A stretch of DNA of 64,000 nucleotides, from assembly GCA_037189645.1 (NCBI GenBank), contig JBBCIY010000007.1, positions 62,001 to 126,000 on the forward strand. Direction: 5' to 3'. How positions within the stretch are numbered: position 1 is the stretch's first letter; each line of letters starts with the position of its first letter. The notes beneath the pieces were generated by a model that saw only the letters and a program-made list of their open reading frames with translations, was not told the origin of the DNA and made no database searches. The DNA is from Taishania sp037189645 (GTDB lineage Bacteria > Bacteroidota > Bacteroidia > Flavobacteriales_D > Crocinitomicaceae). A program made the translations under genes and the position numbers. Shown here in pieces: positions 15,484 to 25,723 of this stretch.

Positions 15484-16932
15484 TTACATTGATTGTACAG
15501 CTACCGGCCTTAAAAACCTGTAAATGCTCTGTGATCCAACCGCCGTAAAACGGCTGTCGGAAGCAGCGGGATATGTTCCTCCGTGCACCATGGCATCACA
15601 CACCAAAACTCCCGTAGGAACTCCGTTGATGATGATTCTGCCCGCCTTCTCCCGGGCGTATTCAAACAATTCAATGTGAGCGTCTATCTCTTCCCTTGAA
15701 CCGATAAACGTTGTTGTCAGTTGTCCTTCCAGTTTTTCCATCATGGCGCACAGCTCTTCTTTCGACCGGTACGGAACGGCAATCGCCTGTGGACCGAAAA
15801 ACTCTTCGTAGTAATTATAATCATTCAGAAATTCCCCCGGAGCTACTTCCCTCAATACCGGCTGCGAATGAAACGGCTGCCTGCATTCGATCCATTCAAA
15901 TGTTTCTTCTACCTGTTCCCTGAAGCTATTGAACAGGTTCGGATGTAAATGGCATTTCGGTTCTGTCATTGACAGCTGTTTTTTCAGCTCTTCAATGAGC
16001 GTTCTCCCTTCGGGTGTTTCCGGAACGAATAAAAGCCCCGGTTTCGTGCAAAACTGCCCCGCGTCATTGGAAATGGAAGCAGTATATTTATCTGTCCACA
16101 GCTCCAGGTTTTTCTCCAGCTCCGACTGGAAGAAAACAACCGGGTTAACGCTTCCCATCTCTGCAAAAACAGGGATCGGCGCTGTTCTTTTCGCTGAAAT
16201 ATCCATCAATGCCCGGCCTCCTTTAACCGATCCCGTAAAGCCAACGGCCCTGATGTTGCGGTTGCCGGTCAGCTCTTCCCCGATCTCGTACCCGTTATCC
16301 AGCAAATGGGAAAAAACACCATCCGGCAGATCGTACTTTTTCGCCGCTTTGACAATGCACTCTGCAACCAGGCAGCTGGTTCCCGCATGCATTGGGTGCG
16401 CTTTTACAATCACAGGGCAACCGGCAGCCAAAGCCGACGCCGTATCCCCTCCTGCCGTTGAATAAGCAAACGGGAAATTGCTCGATCCGAAGACAGCTAC
16501 CGGCCCTATTGCCTGTAACCGTGTATCAATCTTATAGGGAGAACCTTCCGGCTCACTCAGTACCGGCCTGTTCCAGGATTCATTTAACAGGTAGCCGCCA
16601 TAGTTTCTCAACTGGAAAATCGTCCTGTCCAGCTCTGTGCCTGCTCTTTGCACGGAAAGGCTGGATTCTTTGCAGTACATCTCAGTCAACGCAGCGCGTT
16701 CCGCATCCAGCTCATCTGCTATGGTGTTTAAAAATGCTGCACGTAGTGAAGGCAGCGTATTCCTGTAAGTACGAAAAGCTTTTCCCGCCAATAAGGCTGC
16801 GTCCTGAGCGTCTTTTATACTTGCTACGCTGAAAACCTCTTTGTTCTTTTCATTTTTCAGGCAGTTGAATGTTGAAAAAGTAGTCGTGTTTTCCTCTGAA
16901 AATTTAAATCCTATCCGGCTATTATACATCAT
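15484..16932 (-). CDS. Aldehyde dehydrogenase (NADP+), alpha-ketoglutaric-semialdehyde-dehydrogenase type
   Basis: About 482 residues. It oxidises an aldehyde to the acid with NAD(P)+. Visible motifs are AVFGSSNFPFAYSTAGGDTASALAAG (oxyanion Asn and cofactor region), KAHPMHAGTS, VGFTGSVKGGRAL, the general base in FAEMGSVNPV and the catalytic Cys in NDAGQFCTKPG near residue 293. The FCTKPG and STAGGDTASALAAGCPV signatures place it with the NADP-dependent ketoglutarate-semialdehyde dehydrogenase group, often used in sugar-acid or hydroxyproline catabolism. No such pathway genes are nearby, so the substrate is open. The frame extends upstream to 16986, but the Met at 16932 (or 16929) gives the normal N-terminus. 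Confidence 0.9.
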   Translation of the reverse strand: MMYNSRIGFKFSEENTTTFSTFNCLKNEKNKEVFSVASIKDAQDAALLAGKAFRTYRNTLPSLRAAFLNTIADELDAERAALTEMYCKESSLSVQRAGTELDRTIFQLRNYGGYLLNESWNRPVLSEPEGSPYKIDTRLQAIGPVAVFGSSNFPFAYSTAGGDTASALAAGCPVIVKAHPMHAGTSCLVAECIVKAAKKYDLPDGVFSHLLDNGYEIGEELTGNRNIRAVGFTGSVKGGRALMDISAKRTAPIPVFAEMGSVNPVVFFQSELEKNLELWTDKYTASISNDAGQFCTKPGLLFVPETPEGRTLIEELKKQLSMTEPKCHLHPNLFNSFREQVEETFEWIECRQPFHSQPVLREVAPGEFLNDYNYYEEFFGPQAIAVPYRSKEELCAMMEKLEGQLTTTFIGSREEIDAHIELFEYAREKAGRIIINGVPTGVLVCDAMVHGGTYPAASDSRFTAVGSQSIYRFLRPVAVQSM

Positions 16933-17047
16933 CTTACAAACTTCGCAATTAAAATGAAAATAAAAAAGAAATTCTTGTCCAGCCAATCAATAATTTATTA
17001 ATTTAGAACCCTACTATTTTTAGTATAGAACTAACTATTTATTACTT

Positions 17048-20000
17048 ATGAAAATACATGCAATTTTTAAAGTTGCGGTTGCCTTATCTTTACCGTTGCT
17101 TACATTTTCCCTGCACAGCCAGGTGTTTATTGAAAACAAAGGCCAGGTACTCGACTTTCATGAAAACCTTCACCCTGAGGTCCTGTATTATTATTCCGAC
17201 CACTCTGCAGCAGTTTATTTCCAGGATGACCGGCTGGTCTATCATTTTTCAGAAAAGGAAAAGATCGACCTCGCCCGTTTTGAAAATGACCGGGCAGGTT
17301 ATGAGGAGGCCCTGAGAAGCCAGCAGGCAGTTTACCACCGTATGGATATGGTGTTCCAAAACGCACAGCCGGATGCAGCCATTTCCACGGGAAAGCAAAA
17401 CCAGGGAGTAACACATTATTATTTAAATAAGCGAAACGGGATCCGGGATGTGCGCTCGTTTGCATCCATTAAATATGAAAATATCTATCCGAACATCGAC
17501 GCAGTATTCTATCACACTCCCAATGGACTGAAATATGACCTGGTACTGAAACCGGGAGCAGATATCAATGACATTCAACTAAGATTTGAGGGAGCAACTG
17601 TCAGCATAAAAGATAAAAAACTGATCCTTTCGGCTCATTTCAAGGACCTGACAGAAGAAATCCCGCTCTCCTTCATCAACGAAGACCCGGCCAACGCGGT
17701 TGAAGTCGATTATGTACTGCACAAAGACGGAACCGTAGGATTTCAGCTGAAAGATAAGGTAAATTACACAACTCTGACCATCGATCCGGTACTGGAATGG
17801 GGATCGTATTTTAACCTGACTTCAGGGACGAGTAACCTGTACAACATTGCCAATCATCTGGACAATGACGGGAATTATTATACGTACGGAATGGCTCAGA
17901 ATACAGCCAATACGTATCCTGTGATCAATCCGGGAGGCGCATATACCTCTACAGCAAACGGATCCGCAGACGCTTATTTTGTAAAATTCAATGCAGACCG
18001 GCAGCTTGTATGGAGCACTTATTTAGGAGGATCCGGCTACGATGAAATCTATGACGGAGACATCATCACCACCAGGGGGAATACGCTTCACCTGGTCGGG
18101 GAACGCATCACAACAGGAGCCCCTTTTACAAACGGAGGCGGGTTTTTCCAAAATAACGCGGCACGGAATTTCTGGGCACGATTCAACAAAAATACCGGAG
18201 TACTGGAGCACCTCACCAGCTTATCAAGCGGGTACAAACCCAGTATCGCCATCAGTAACAGCGGCCTGGTAGCCATCTCCAACGACGCGTATGACTTTAA
18301 CAATTTGCCTATTCTGAATCGTGCCGGAGCATACAACCAGGCTGTAAACGGTGGGACGAAAGATATGGGATTATTATTGTTCAATGCTACTTATACACAG
18401 ACCTGGGGAACGTTCCTGGGAGGAACGGGTGCACAGGAAAATTTCACGTGTGCCTTTGACAATAATGACAACCTCTATTTTGTGGGTGAAACAAGCAACA
18501 ATGCTTCCCTGGTCACGTTACCGGGAGCATATAACCAAAACACCCCCGGTGGAGGAGTTGACGTTATGCTGGGAAAATTCACCAACACCGGCCAGCTGGT
18601 ATGGAATACGCTATACGGAGGAAACGGATCGGATGCCCGGCGGGGGCAGCAAGGTCACGGAGCACGGATCGTAGTACACCCGGCCAACGGGGAGCTGATC
18701 CTTGCCTTTAACACCACCAGTAACAACCTGCCGGTTACCAATTTGGCAGGTGCATACAACAAAGGAGTTCCTACCGACCCTGATTTTGGAGGAAGCTCAG
18801 GATCATTCTGGAATTATGCGGCTTACCTGTGTAAGTTTTCCACTACCGGAGCCCTTAATTATTCTACCTACTATTACACACAGAATGGAGGAGGTGATAT
18901 CATTGAAAACATCGCTTTCGGAGGATGTGATAAATTCTATATCGGAAGTGCCGGTATCTCAACCAAGCAATTAACCGGGGCCAGCTCGGGATATAACTTA
19001 ATACAAGGTACATCATCAAGCAGAAGCGGTTATATTACGATGCTCAATTCAGCAACATTTGCTTTTGAATGGGACAGCTACATGAACACAGATGTTTCAT
19101 CGGAGGCAAATGTAGCGGCGAACATCAACCAACCGGAGTTTTATACCGTTACAACGTTGTACTATCAGAATCTTCCTGTCACAGATCCAGGAAATGGTGC
19201 TTATTACGCTGCAACGTCGTCAAACCCTGCCGGTGCGGGAGTAGGGATTTCCCAGTTTCACCCCTCATTGCCTCCTGAAGTTGATGACGCGTCTATTTGT
19301 TCAGGAGCATCCGTTACCCTGACAGCCAGCGGAGGAATGGGAGCCCCCTATAACTGGTACAGTTCTGCCGGCGCACCCACTCCATTGCACACAGGTGCTA
19401 CCTATGCAGTGAATCCGTCAGCTACCACCACTTATTACGTATCATCCGGAACCGGGATGTGCGCAAGTCCGAGGGTTCCGGTAACTGTCACTGTGACGCC
19501 GGTCACTGCCGGAACAGCAATCGCCAGCCCAGCATCTGCATGCTCCGGTTCAACTATTACTTTAACGCTTTCCGGTCATTCAGGAACCATCCAGTGGCAA
19601 TCGTCAACAGACGGAGGAACGACCTGGAATGATATTTCCGGGGCAACGGCAACACCTTACATTGCCAACAATGTTTCAACTTCTACCAGCTACAGAGCAG
19701 TTGTAACAGACGGAAGCTGTTCCGGGAATTCCAACGAAGTCAGCATTACAATTACCCCATCAGTGACGCCGGGTGTTGCCATTACCGGAACTCCGGTTAC
19801 CGCTATCTGTGCCGGAACAAGTGTTACATTTACGGCGAACCCGACAAACGGAGGAGCTTCTCCTGCTTATCAATGGCAGGTAAATGGTACAGATGTTGCA
19901 GGAGAAACCGGTAGCACGTTTACCACCACCTCTTTAAATAATGGTGACCAGGTAACTGTGATCATGACATCAAATGCTCCATGTGCTTCACCTGCGACAG

Positions 20001-22453
20001 CCTCGGGTACGACAACCACCATCAGTGTGACCCCTGCCGTCGTTCCGGGTGTTTCAATAACAGGTACTCCCGGTTCTGCTATCTGCGCCGGAACAAGCGT
20101 CACATTTACGGCGAACCCGGTAAACGGTGGCTCTGCACCAACTTATCAATGGCAGGTAAATGGTACAAATGTACCCGGAGAAACAGGCGGTACATTTACA
20201 ACCTCTTCTCTTAACAATGGCGACCAGGTAACTGTCATCATGACATCAAATGCTCCATGTGCTTCACCCGCCAACGCTTCTTTCACAACAACGGCAATTA
20301 CCGTTAATCCTGCTGTTACACCAAGTGTTTCCATAACAGGAACACCTGGTTCCGCTATCTGCTCAGGAACAAGCGTTACATTTACGGCAAACCCGGTAAA
20401 CGGAGGGTCTTCTCCGGCTTATCAATGGCAGGTCAACGGAACAGACGTTTCCGGAGAGACAGGCAGCACGTTCACAACTTCGTCTTTAAACGACGGTGAT
20501 GAAGTAACGGTCATCCTGTATTCAAACGCAACATGTGCTTCACCTGCATCCGCTTCGGCTACAACAACGGCTATCAGTGTAACCCCATCTGTGGTTCCTT
20601 CGGTAAATATAACAGGAGATCCCGTGACGGGTCTGTGCGCCGGTTCAACCATCAACCTGACAGCTAACCCGGTAAACGGAGGCGCTTCACCAACCTATCA
20701 ATGGCAGATCAATGGTGTCAATGTTGCGGGAGCAACGAACAGCACTTTCAGCACTACAGGATTGAACAATGGAGATGTCATAACAGTTATCATGGTATCC
20801 AACGCTCCATGTGCTTCTCCAGCTACTGCTACGGATGATACTCCTGCGGTTGTAATCGTTTCAAGCGTTACACCAGCCGTAACGATTACCGGAATACCAG
20901 CGTCCGCAATCTGTGCCGGAACAAGTATCACATTCACTGCCAACCCGGTAAACGGAGGTTCCTCCCCAGCTTATCAATGGCAGGTAAATGGTGTGGATGT
21001 CGCAGGAGAAACCGGAAGTACGTTTACTACATCAGCACTCACCGATGGCGATATTGTTTCAGTCGTTCTTACTTCCAATGACCCTTGTGCTTCGCCGGTA
21101 ACAGCTACAGATGATACAGGTGTAATACAGGTCGGAGATGATCAGGATCCTGTATTTACGGACTGTCCGGCTGATATTACCATTTCCTCAGGAGGTTCGT
21201 GTGATGTTGCAGTTACCTGGACCGCACCGACAGCAACAGATAACTGTTCTGTTCCATCCGTTACTTCTTCACATAACCCGGGAGAAACATTCTCCGCAGG
21301 AACGACACAAGTAACATATACGGCAACAGATGCTGCAGGAAATACGGTAATCTGTTCCTTCAACGTAACTGTCGAGGACGATATCGATCCTGTCTTCACC
21401 GACTGCCAGGGAGATACAACACTCAGCATAACAGCGGATAATTGTGAAGCAGCGCTTCCGGATTACCTTCCGTTTATCCATGCAACGGATAACTGTACAG
21501 GAGCAATTACATATATTCAGCAGCCGGCTCCGGGAACAATTGTTTCAACAACAGACGGTTCCGTTACAATAACAGTCACTGCCATGGATGCTTCCGGTAA
21601 CCAGGCAGTCTGTTCATTTGAAGTAACGATTATCGACAACGTTCCACAGGCAAATGCAGGTTCTCCCGTATCTTCTGTTGAGATATGCAGAACTATGGGA
21701 AGCATCGACCTGGCAACATTGCTTCCGAATGATGCAGATCCAGGGGGAAGCTGGAGCAATGTTCCGGGAGGAAATGACCCGGGGAACGCACTGAACGGAT
21801 CTGTATTGAACCTGCAGAACCTGTCAGGTGGTTACTCATTCTACTACATCGTAGGAAATTGCAAGCCTGATACGGCAATTATCTCTGTGAATGTCATTCC
21901 CTCCGATGACGTTTCCCCCGGAACACCACTGCCAAGTACACCATTCTGTCCTAAAGACAATGCCACGATCGACTTAAAGACACTGTTGTCAAATGAAACA
22001 TCCTGGGGAACCTGGTCAACAACGGGCAGTGCTTCCACTTACCTCAATCCGGACGGAACACTGGATATCAGCAGCCTGGAAAATGGTATTTATACTTTTA
22101 CGCACACGATTTCAAACGGAATCTGCGGGGATACAAGCGTTACCGTAATGATCCAGATCGAGTGCAAAGACCTGGATATTCCGAACTACGTCACTCCTGA
22201 CGGAGACGGGACCGATGATGTATTCGTCATTGCCGGGATTGAAAACTATCCGGACAATGAGCTGACAATTTTCAATCGTTGGGGAACTGTCGTTTACCAG
22301 ACAACGAATTACCAGAATAACTGGGATGGAAGAAGTACAAGCAAATACAATGTTGCCGGAGATGAGCTTCCGACCGGAACCTATTACTATGTGCTTGACA
22401 CACAATCGGAAGTACACGGAGTAAAAACAGGATTCATTTACCTGGAACGCTAA
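17048..22453 (+). CDS. T9SS type B cargo protein with beta-propeller, Ig-type repeats and HYR domains
   Basis: An 1801-residue exported protein. A signal peptide (FKVAVALSLPLLTFSLHSQ) is followed by FIENKGQV, the start of the DUF7948-type domain (to about residue 240). SBBP-like propeller repeats follow (WSTYLGGSGYDE, WGTFLGGTGAQE, WNTLYGGNGSD; about 240-740), then Ig-like domains (about 745-905), five 92-residue repeats (906-1365), two HYR domains (about 1367-1530, with ATDNCS and ATDAAGNTVICSF) and a C-terminal T9SS type B sorting domain (about 1712-1801, with PNYVTPDGDGTDDVF and FNRWGTVVYQTTNYQ). It is probably secreted or surface-attached. It is followed on the same strand by PorP/SprF and an OmpA protein, which are its likely export/anchoring partners. 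Confidence 0.93.
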   Translation: MKIHAIFKVAVALSLPLLTFSLHSQVFIENKGQVLDFHENLHPEVLYYYSDHSAAVYFQDDRLVYHFSEKEKIDLARFENDRAGYEEALRSQQAVYHRMDMVFQNAQPDAAISTGKQNQGVTHYYLNKRNGIRDVRSFASIKYENIYPNIDAVFYHTPNGLKYDLVLKPGADINDIQLRFEGATVSIKDKKLILSAHFKDLTEEIPLSFINEDPANAVEVDYVLHKDGTVGFQLKDKVNYTTLTIDPVLEWGSYFNLTSGTSNLYNIANHLDNDGNYYTYGMAQNTANTYPVINPGGAYTSTANGSADAYFVKFNADRQLVWSTYLGGSGYDEIYDGDIITTRGNTLHLVGERITTGAPFTNGGGFFQNNAARNFWARFNKNTGVLEHLTSLSSGYKPSIAISNSGLVAISNDAYDFNNLPILNRAGAYNQAVNGGTKDMGLLLFNATYTQTWGTFLGGTGAQENFTCAFDNNDNLYFVGETSNNASLVTLPGAYNQNTPGGGVDVMLGKFTNTGQLVWNTLYGGNGSDARRGQQGHGARIVVHPANGELILAFNTTSNNLPVTNLAGAYNKGVPTDPDFGGSSGSFWNYAAYLCKFSTTGALNYSTYYYTQNGGGDIIENIAFGGCDKFYIGSAGISTKQLTGASSGYNLIQGTSSSRSGYITMLNSATFAFEWDSYMNTDVSSEANVAANINQPEFYTVTTLYYQNLPVTDPGNGAYYAATSSNPAGAGVGISQFHPSLPPEVDDASICSGASVTLTASGGMGAPYNWYSSAGAPTPLHTGATYAVNPSATTTYYVSSGTGMCASPRVPVTVTVTPVTAGTAIASPASACSGSTITLTLSGHSGTIQWQSSTDGGTTWNDISGATATPYIANNVSTSTSYRAVVTDGSCSGNSNEVSITITPSVTPGVAITGTPVTAICAGTSVTFTANPTNGGASPAYQWQVNGTDVAGETGSTFTTTSLNNGDQVTVIMTSNAPCASPATASGTTTTISVTPAVVPGVSITGTPGSAICAGTSVTFTANPVNGGSAPTYQWQVNGTNVPGETGGTFTTSSLNNGDQVTVIMTSNAPCASPANASFTTTAITVNPAVTPSVSITGTPGSAICSGTSVTFTANPVNGGSSPAYQWQVNGTDVSGETGSTFTTSSLNDGDEVTVILYSNATCASPASASATTTAISVTPSVVPSVNITGDPVTGLCAGSTINLTANPVNGGASPTYQWQINGVNVAGATNSTFSTTGLNNGDVITVIMVSNAPCASPATATDDTPAVVIVSSVTPAVTITGIPASAICAGTSITFTANPVNGGSSPAYQWQVNGVDVAGETGSTFTTSALTDGDIVSVVLTSNDPCASPVTATDDTGVIQVGDDQDPVFTDCPADITISSGGSCDVAVTWTAPTATDNCSVPSVTSSHNPGETFSAGTTQVTYTATDAAGNTVICSFNVTVEDDIDPVFTDCQGDTTLSITADNCEAALPDYLPFIHATDNCTGAITYIQQPAPGTIVSTTDGSVTITVTAMDASGNQAVCSFEVTIIDNVPQANAGSPVSSVEICRTMGSIDLATLLPNDADPGGSWSNVPGGNDPGNALNGSVLNLQNLSGGYSFYYIVGNCKPDTAIISVNVIPSDDVSPGTPLPSTPFCPKDNATIDLKTLLSNETSWGTWSTTGSASTYLNPDGTLDISSLENGIYTFTHTISNGICGDTSVTVMIQIECKDLDIPNYVTPDGDGTDDVFVIAGIENYPDNELTIFNRWGTVVYQTTNYQNNWDGRSTSKYNVAGDELPTGTYYYVLDTQSEVHGVKTGFIYLER
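19763..21142 (+). repeat. Five tandem 276-bp coding repeats
   Basis: Five units begin at 19763, 20039, 20315, 20591 and 20867, each exactly 276 bases (92 codons). The protein pattern is TPxVxITGTPxxAICAGTSVTFTANPxNGG..PxYQWQVNGTxVxGETGSTFTT..LNxGDxVTVIMxSNAPCASP. Stretches such as the codons for MTSNAPCASP are nearly base-identical between the first two units (around 19963 and 20239), pointing to recent duplication or gene conversion. They form Ig-like stalk domains of the secreted protein. Confidence 0.95.
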
Positions 22454-22476
22454 TCAACACCTTAAAAACACTGGTT

Positions 22477-23385
22477 ATGAAAAATTTAAAATTCATCTTA
22501 ATAGTGATCTTGTCAGTAGCAGGTTTTTCAGTAAATGCACAGCAGGATCCGCATTTCACCCAATATTTTGACAATGCGCTTTTTTACAATCCTGCCTATG
22601 CAGGAAGCAGGGACATGCTGAATGTCACCGCCATTCACAGGGAACAATGGGCAGGAGTAGACGGACGCCCCCGCTCCACAACATTGAGCATCCACTCCCC
22701 GCTTCCGTACGAATCTGTCGGGATCGGGATCACAGCCGTAAACGATATGGCAGGTCCTGTCCGCCAGACAATTGTTGCCGCCGACATCAGCTATTCTCTC
22801 CGCTTTAAGAACAAGACCAAGCTTTCGTTCGGTGTAAAGGCAGGTGTGAATTTACTCGGATTCGACCGGGATAAGCTGTACAATGCCGGAAACCCGGTAG
22901 CTGCCCTGCAACAGATAGAGAACAGGGCAAACCCGAATATCGGGTTCGGAATCTTATACCATGGACCCAAATTCTTCTTCGGGGTCAGCACGCCCAAATT
23001 GATCCAGAACAGCTACGACGGCTCCAGCTTCAATTTAGAGAAACGCCATTATTTCGCTACATTGGGCTACATTTTCAGGCTGAGCGACAAATGGAAACTC
23101 CGCCCTTCTGCCCAGGTGAAGATAACTGATGGCGCTCCTTTCAGCTTAGATGCTTCCCTGGCGGCCATCTACAATGACAAACTGTGGTTTGGCGCTTTGT
23201 ACCGGTTGGATGCCGCCCTCGGCGCGTTTGTCCAGGTGCAGATCACTCCTCAGCTGAAACTGGGTGTTGCAAGCGATTTCGGAACTCAGAAGCTGCGGCA
23301 ATACAACTCCGGAACCTTTGAAGTCTTGCTTTCCTATGATTTCAATTTCCTGAAAAAAGGAGTTTACTCACCTCGTTATTTTTAA
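22477..23385 (+). CDS. PorP/SprF-family type IX secretion membrane protein
   Basis: A 302-residue outer-membrane protein with a signal peptide (LIVILSVAGFSVNA) and the family hallmark QQDPHFTQYFDNALFYNPAYAGSRD directly after cleavage. The rest is a beta barrel with repeated aromatic/glycine strands (IGFGILYHGPKFFFGVSTPKL, LKLGVASDFG). PorP/SprF proteins are dedicated partners of T9SS type B cargo; SprF is needed for SprB surface display in Flavobacterium. It starts 24 bases after the 1801-residue cargo gene and is 21 bases before the OmpA gene, so it is the middle gene of a cargo/SprF/OmpA operon. Confidence 0.93.
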   Translation: MKNLKFILIVILSVAGFSVNAQQDPHFTQYFDNALFYNPAYAGSRDMLNVTAIHREQWAGVDGRPRSTTLSIHSPLPYESVGIGITAVNDMAGPVRQTIVAADISYSLRFKNKTKLSFGVKAGVNLLGFDRDKLYNAGNPVAALQQIENRANPNIGFGILYHGPKFFFGVSTPKLIQNSYDGSSFNLEKRHYFATLGYIFRLSDKWKLRPSAQVKITDGAPFSLDASLAAIYNDKLWFGALYRLDAALGAFVQVQITPQLKLGVASDFGTQKLRQYNSGTFEVLLSYDFNFLKKGVYSPRYF

Positions 23386-23405
23386 CCTTTTAACGCATTA
23401 AAACA

Positions 23406-25583
23406 ATGAAAAATATATTGGCAATAGTCTGTTTTATCCTGCTCTCTGTTTCCGTTTCGGCACAGGCACGGTTAAAAAAAGCAGATGATCTGTACAATCT
23501 CAGATCTTACTGGAGCGCCGCAACGCAGTATGAACGCCTGATCGATTCTGACAACGACTCTCCGGCAATGCGGATCCGGCTGGCAAACAGTTATTACTAT
23601 ATGGGCAGCTACACCAAAGCGCTTGAATATTATAACGGGGTCAATCTTTCCGAATACACGAAGGAGGATCTGTACAATTATATCCAGGCAGAAAAAATGA
23701 ACGGAGATTACACCAAAGCAGGTGAGCTGCTGAAACATTTTTGCGGAAAATTCAGTGATGAACGATGCAAAGAATACAACCAGAGCACGGATTACCTTGC
23801 AGAACTGAAAAGCAACGTCCATTTTACCATCCGGGAAACAAAATTAAATACGGATAACAATGAATTCGGAGCGTACCAGTTCGAAGGGAACGATATTTAT
23901 ATCCTGTCCGACAGGGGCACTTCCGGGTTTATCAGCCGTAAGAACCTGTATAATGGAAAAGGATTCCTGGATATTTACCGCGTTCAGAAGCAAGGGGACA
24001 ATACCTATTCCAAAGCAAAGAAGGTGAAAGGAAAAGTCAATTCGAAGCTGAATGAAGGGTCGCTGTTCATCACTGCTGACGGCAAACGGGTATATTTTAC
24101 ACGAAACAATAAAAAAGCAACGGACGGACTCTATCATTTGTCCATCTACCTGGCCGACATTAACGAAAAAGGGAAATGGGTGAATGTCCGTGGACTATCC
24201 GTTAATTCGGATAAACATTCTGCCGGGCATCCCGTATTGACAAAAGACGGGAAGAAAATGATCTTCTCCTCCACAGTTGAAGGCGGTTACGGCGGATCCG
24301 ACCTATATATAGCGGATGTAACAGAGAACGGGGATGTTACCAATATCAGAAATATGGGAAGCATCATCAATACTCCCCGGAATGAATTTTTCCCATGGAT
24401 CGGTTCCGACGGAAACATTTACTTCACCTCAGACGGCCATCCCGGTCTGGGAGGGCTCGACAATTTCGTTGCCGTGATGGCAGGACCGGATGTCTTTAAA
24501 GTGGTCAATTGCGGAACAAATGTGAATTCCCCCCAGGACGATTTCGCGCTGACACTTTCGGAAGATGGAAAAAACGGGTATGTTTCTTCCAACAGGATCC
24601 AGGGAAAGGGAGATGACATTTATGCTGTTGAGCTGGTAAATCCTTTTCCACGTATGATCATACTCACCGGGAAAACAACCGATTTAATAAGCAATAACAC
24701 GCTGGGAAATGTCCGTATCCGGTTAAAAGACCCGAAAACAGGGGAGCTGTTTGAAACAACATCCGGCACTGACGGAAATTATTCCATTTATGTTCCGGCT
24801 GCATCGGCCCTGGAACTGGATGCCGAAAAAGAAGATTACCTTCCGAAATCCGAAAAATTCGCTACTGCAGATACCGACTTGACAAAAAACATTTCCCTGG
24901 AAGAGAACCGGGGCAATACCCTGCTTGTCCATGTCATCAATAAAGATACGAAGTCAACTGTTGATGATGCCAAAATTACGGTCAAAGACAAAACAGGAAA
25001 AACAATCGCATTTACGGGGAAAACGGATGAGAACGGGGATTTCAGGCAGTTGCTGGAAGGAACCAAAAAAGGAGATCAGCTGGATTACCGAATCCGGGTA
25101 GAAAAAACCGGATATGCGACAAAAGAAGTAGCGCTGAACCACTTGATTACAATGAGCGGTGAAATTTATCATACCATTGACCTGGATAAGCTGGAAATCG
25201 GGAAAGACCTGGCTTCCATGATCTCCATCAGCCCTATTTATTTTGATCTGAACAGTGCCAAAGTACGGGAAGATGCAAAGATTGAGCTGGATAAGATCGT
25301 CCAGGCGATGAACGAAAACCCGACAATGGCGATTGAGCTCGGTTCACATACGGATTGCCGTTCTTCCGCTAAATACAACTTGTCTCTTTCAGATAAACGT
25401 GCGAAAGCTTCCGCCGATTACATCAGGAAACGCATTACAAACCCTTCCAGGATCTCCGGGAAAGGATACGGTGAATCGAAACTGATCAATGACTGCGCAT
25501 GCGAAGGAAAAGTAACCTCGGATTGTACAGAAGAGGAGCACGCCGTGAACAGAAGAACAGAATTCAGAATCGTGAAGTTCTGA
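23406..25583 (+). CDS. OmpA-family protein with TPR, PD40 and CarboxypepD-reg-like domains
   Basis: A 725-residue envelope protein. A signal peptide (LAIVCFILLSVSVSAQ) precedes TPR-like repeats (about residues 20-130), PD40/WD40-like beta-propeller repeats (about 150-420, e.g. FITADGKRVYFTR, TKDGKKMIFSS, DGNIYFTSDG), two carboxypeptidase-regulatory/CNA-B-like folds (about 430-590) and a C-terminal OmpA domain (about 610-725) with YFDLNSAKVR, GSHTDCRSS and NRRTEFRI for peptidoglycan binding. This domain order matches PorE-like and SprF-associated OmpA proteins of T9SS. It likely tethers the outer-membrane SprF/cargo complex to the cell wall. It is the last gene of the three-gene T9SS cassette. 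Confidence 0.92.
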   Translation: MKNILAIVCFILLSVSVSAQARLKKADDLYNLRSYWSAATQYERLIDSDNDSPAMRIRLANSYYYMGSYTKALEYYNGVNLSEYTKEDLYNYIQAEKMNGDYTKAGELLKHFCGKFSDERCKEYNQSTDYLAELKSNVHFTIRETKLNTDNNEFGAYQFEGNDIYILSDRGTSGFISRKNLYNGKGFLDIYRVQKQGDNTYSKAKKVKGKVNSKLNEGSLFITADGKRVYFTRNNKKATDGLYHLSIYLADINEKGKWVNVRGLSVNSDKHSAGHPVLTKDGKKMIFSSTVEGGYGGSDLYIADVTENGDVTNIRNMGSIINTPRNEFFPWIGSDGNIYFTSDGHPGLGGLDNFVAVMAGPDVFKVVNCGTNVNSPQDDFALTLSEDGKNGYVSSNRIQGKGDDIYAVELVNPFPRMIILTGKTTDLISNNTLGNVRIRLKDPKTGELFETTSGTDGNYSIYVPAASALELDAEKEDYLPKSEKFATADTDLTKNISLEENRGNTLLVHVINKDTKSTVDDAKITVKDKTGKTIAFTGKTDENGDFRQLLEGTKKGDQLDYRIRVEKTGYATKEVALNHLITMSGEIYHTIDLDKLEIGKDLASMISISPIYFDLNSAKVREDAKIELDKIVQAMNENPTMAIELGSHTDCRSSAKYNLSLSDKRAKASADYIRKRITNPSRISGKGYGESKLINDCACEGKVTSDCTEEEHAVNRRTEFRIVKF

Positions 25584-25668
25584 TCCGGTAGAAAACAGAC
25601 CTGCTTCCGGGTGCTTCACGAAATATACCTTGTGAAGGATCCGGAAGTTTTTGTTTCACCGATATATG

Positions 25669-25676
25669 TATATTTG
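25669..25676 (+). promoter_or_regulatory. TAnnTTTG -7 box upstream of fabD
   Basis: TATATTTG, a full match to the Bacteroidota -7 consensus, lies 48 bases before the fabD ATG. A TTTG at 25650-25653 is the only nearby -33 candidate, but the 15-base spacing is short. Confidence 0.5.
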
Positions 25677-25723
25677 TCCCAGCTAAAAATTGTCTTTGTT
25701 GACAGAATAGAGAATCGAATAGT

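Noticed and set aside
15929..16465. Plus-strand frame of 178 codons opposite the aldehyde dehydrogenase
   Set aside because: Antisense to a clear enzyme with catalytic motifs; no independent evidence.
19763..21142. Regular repeats as a possible CRISPR array
   Set aside because: The unit is 276 bases, fully coding in one frame, with no short direct repeats or unique spacers and no cas genes.
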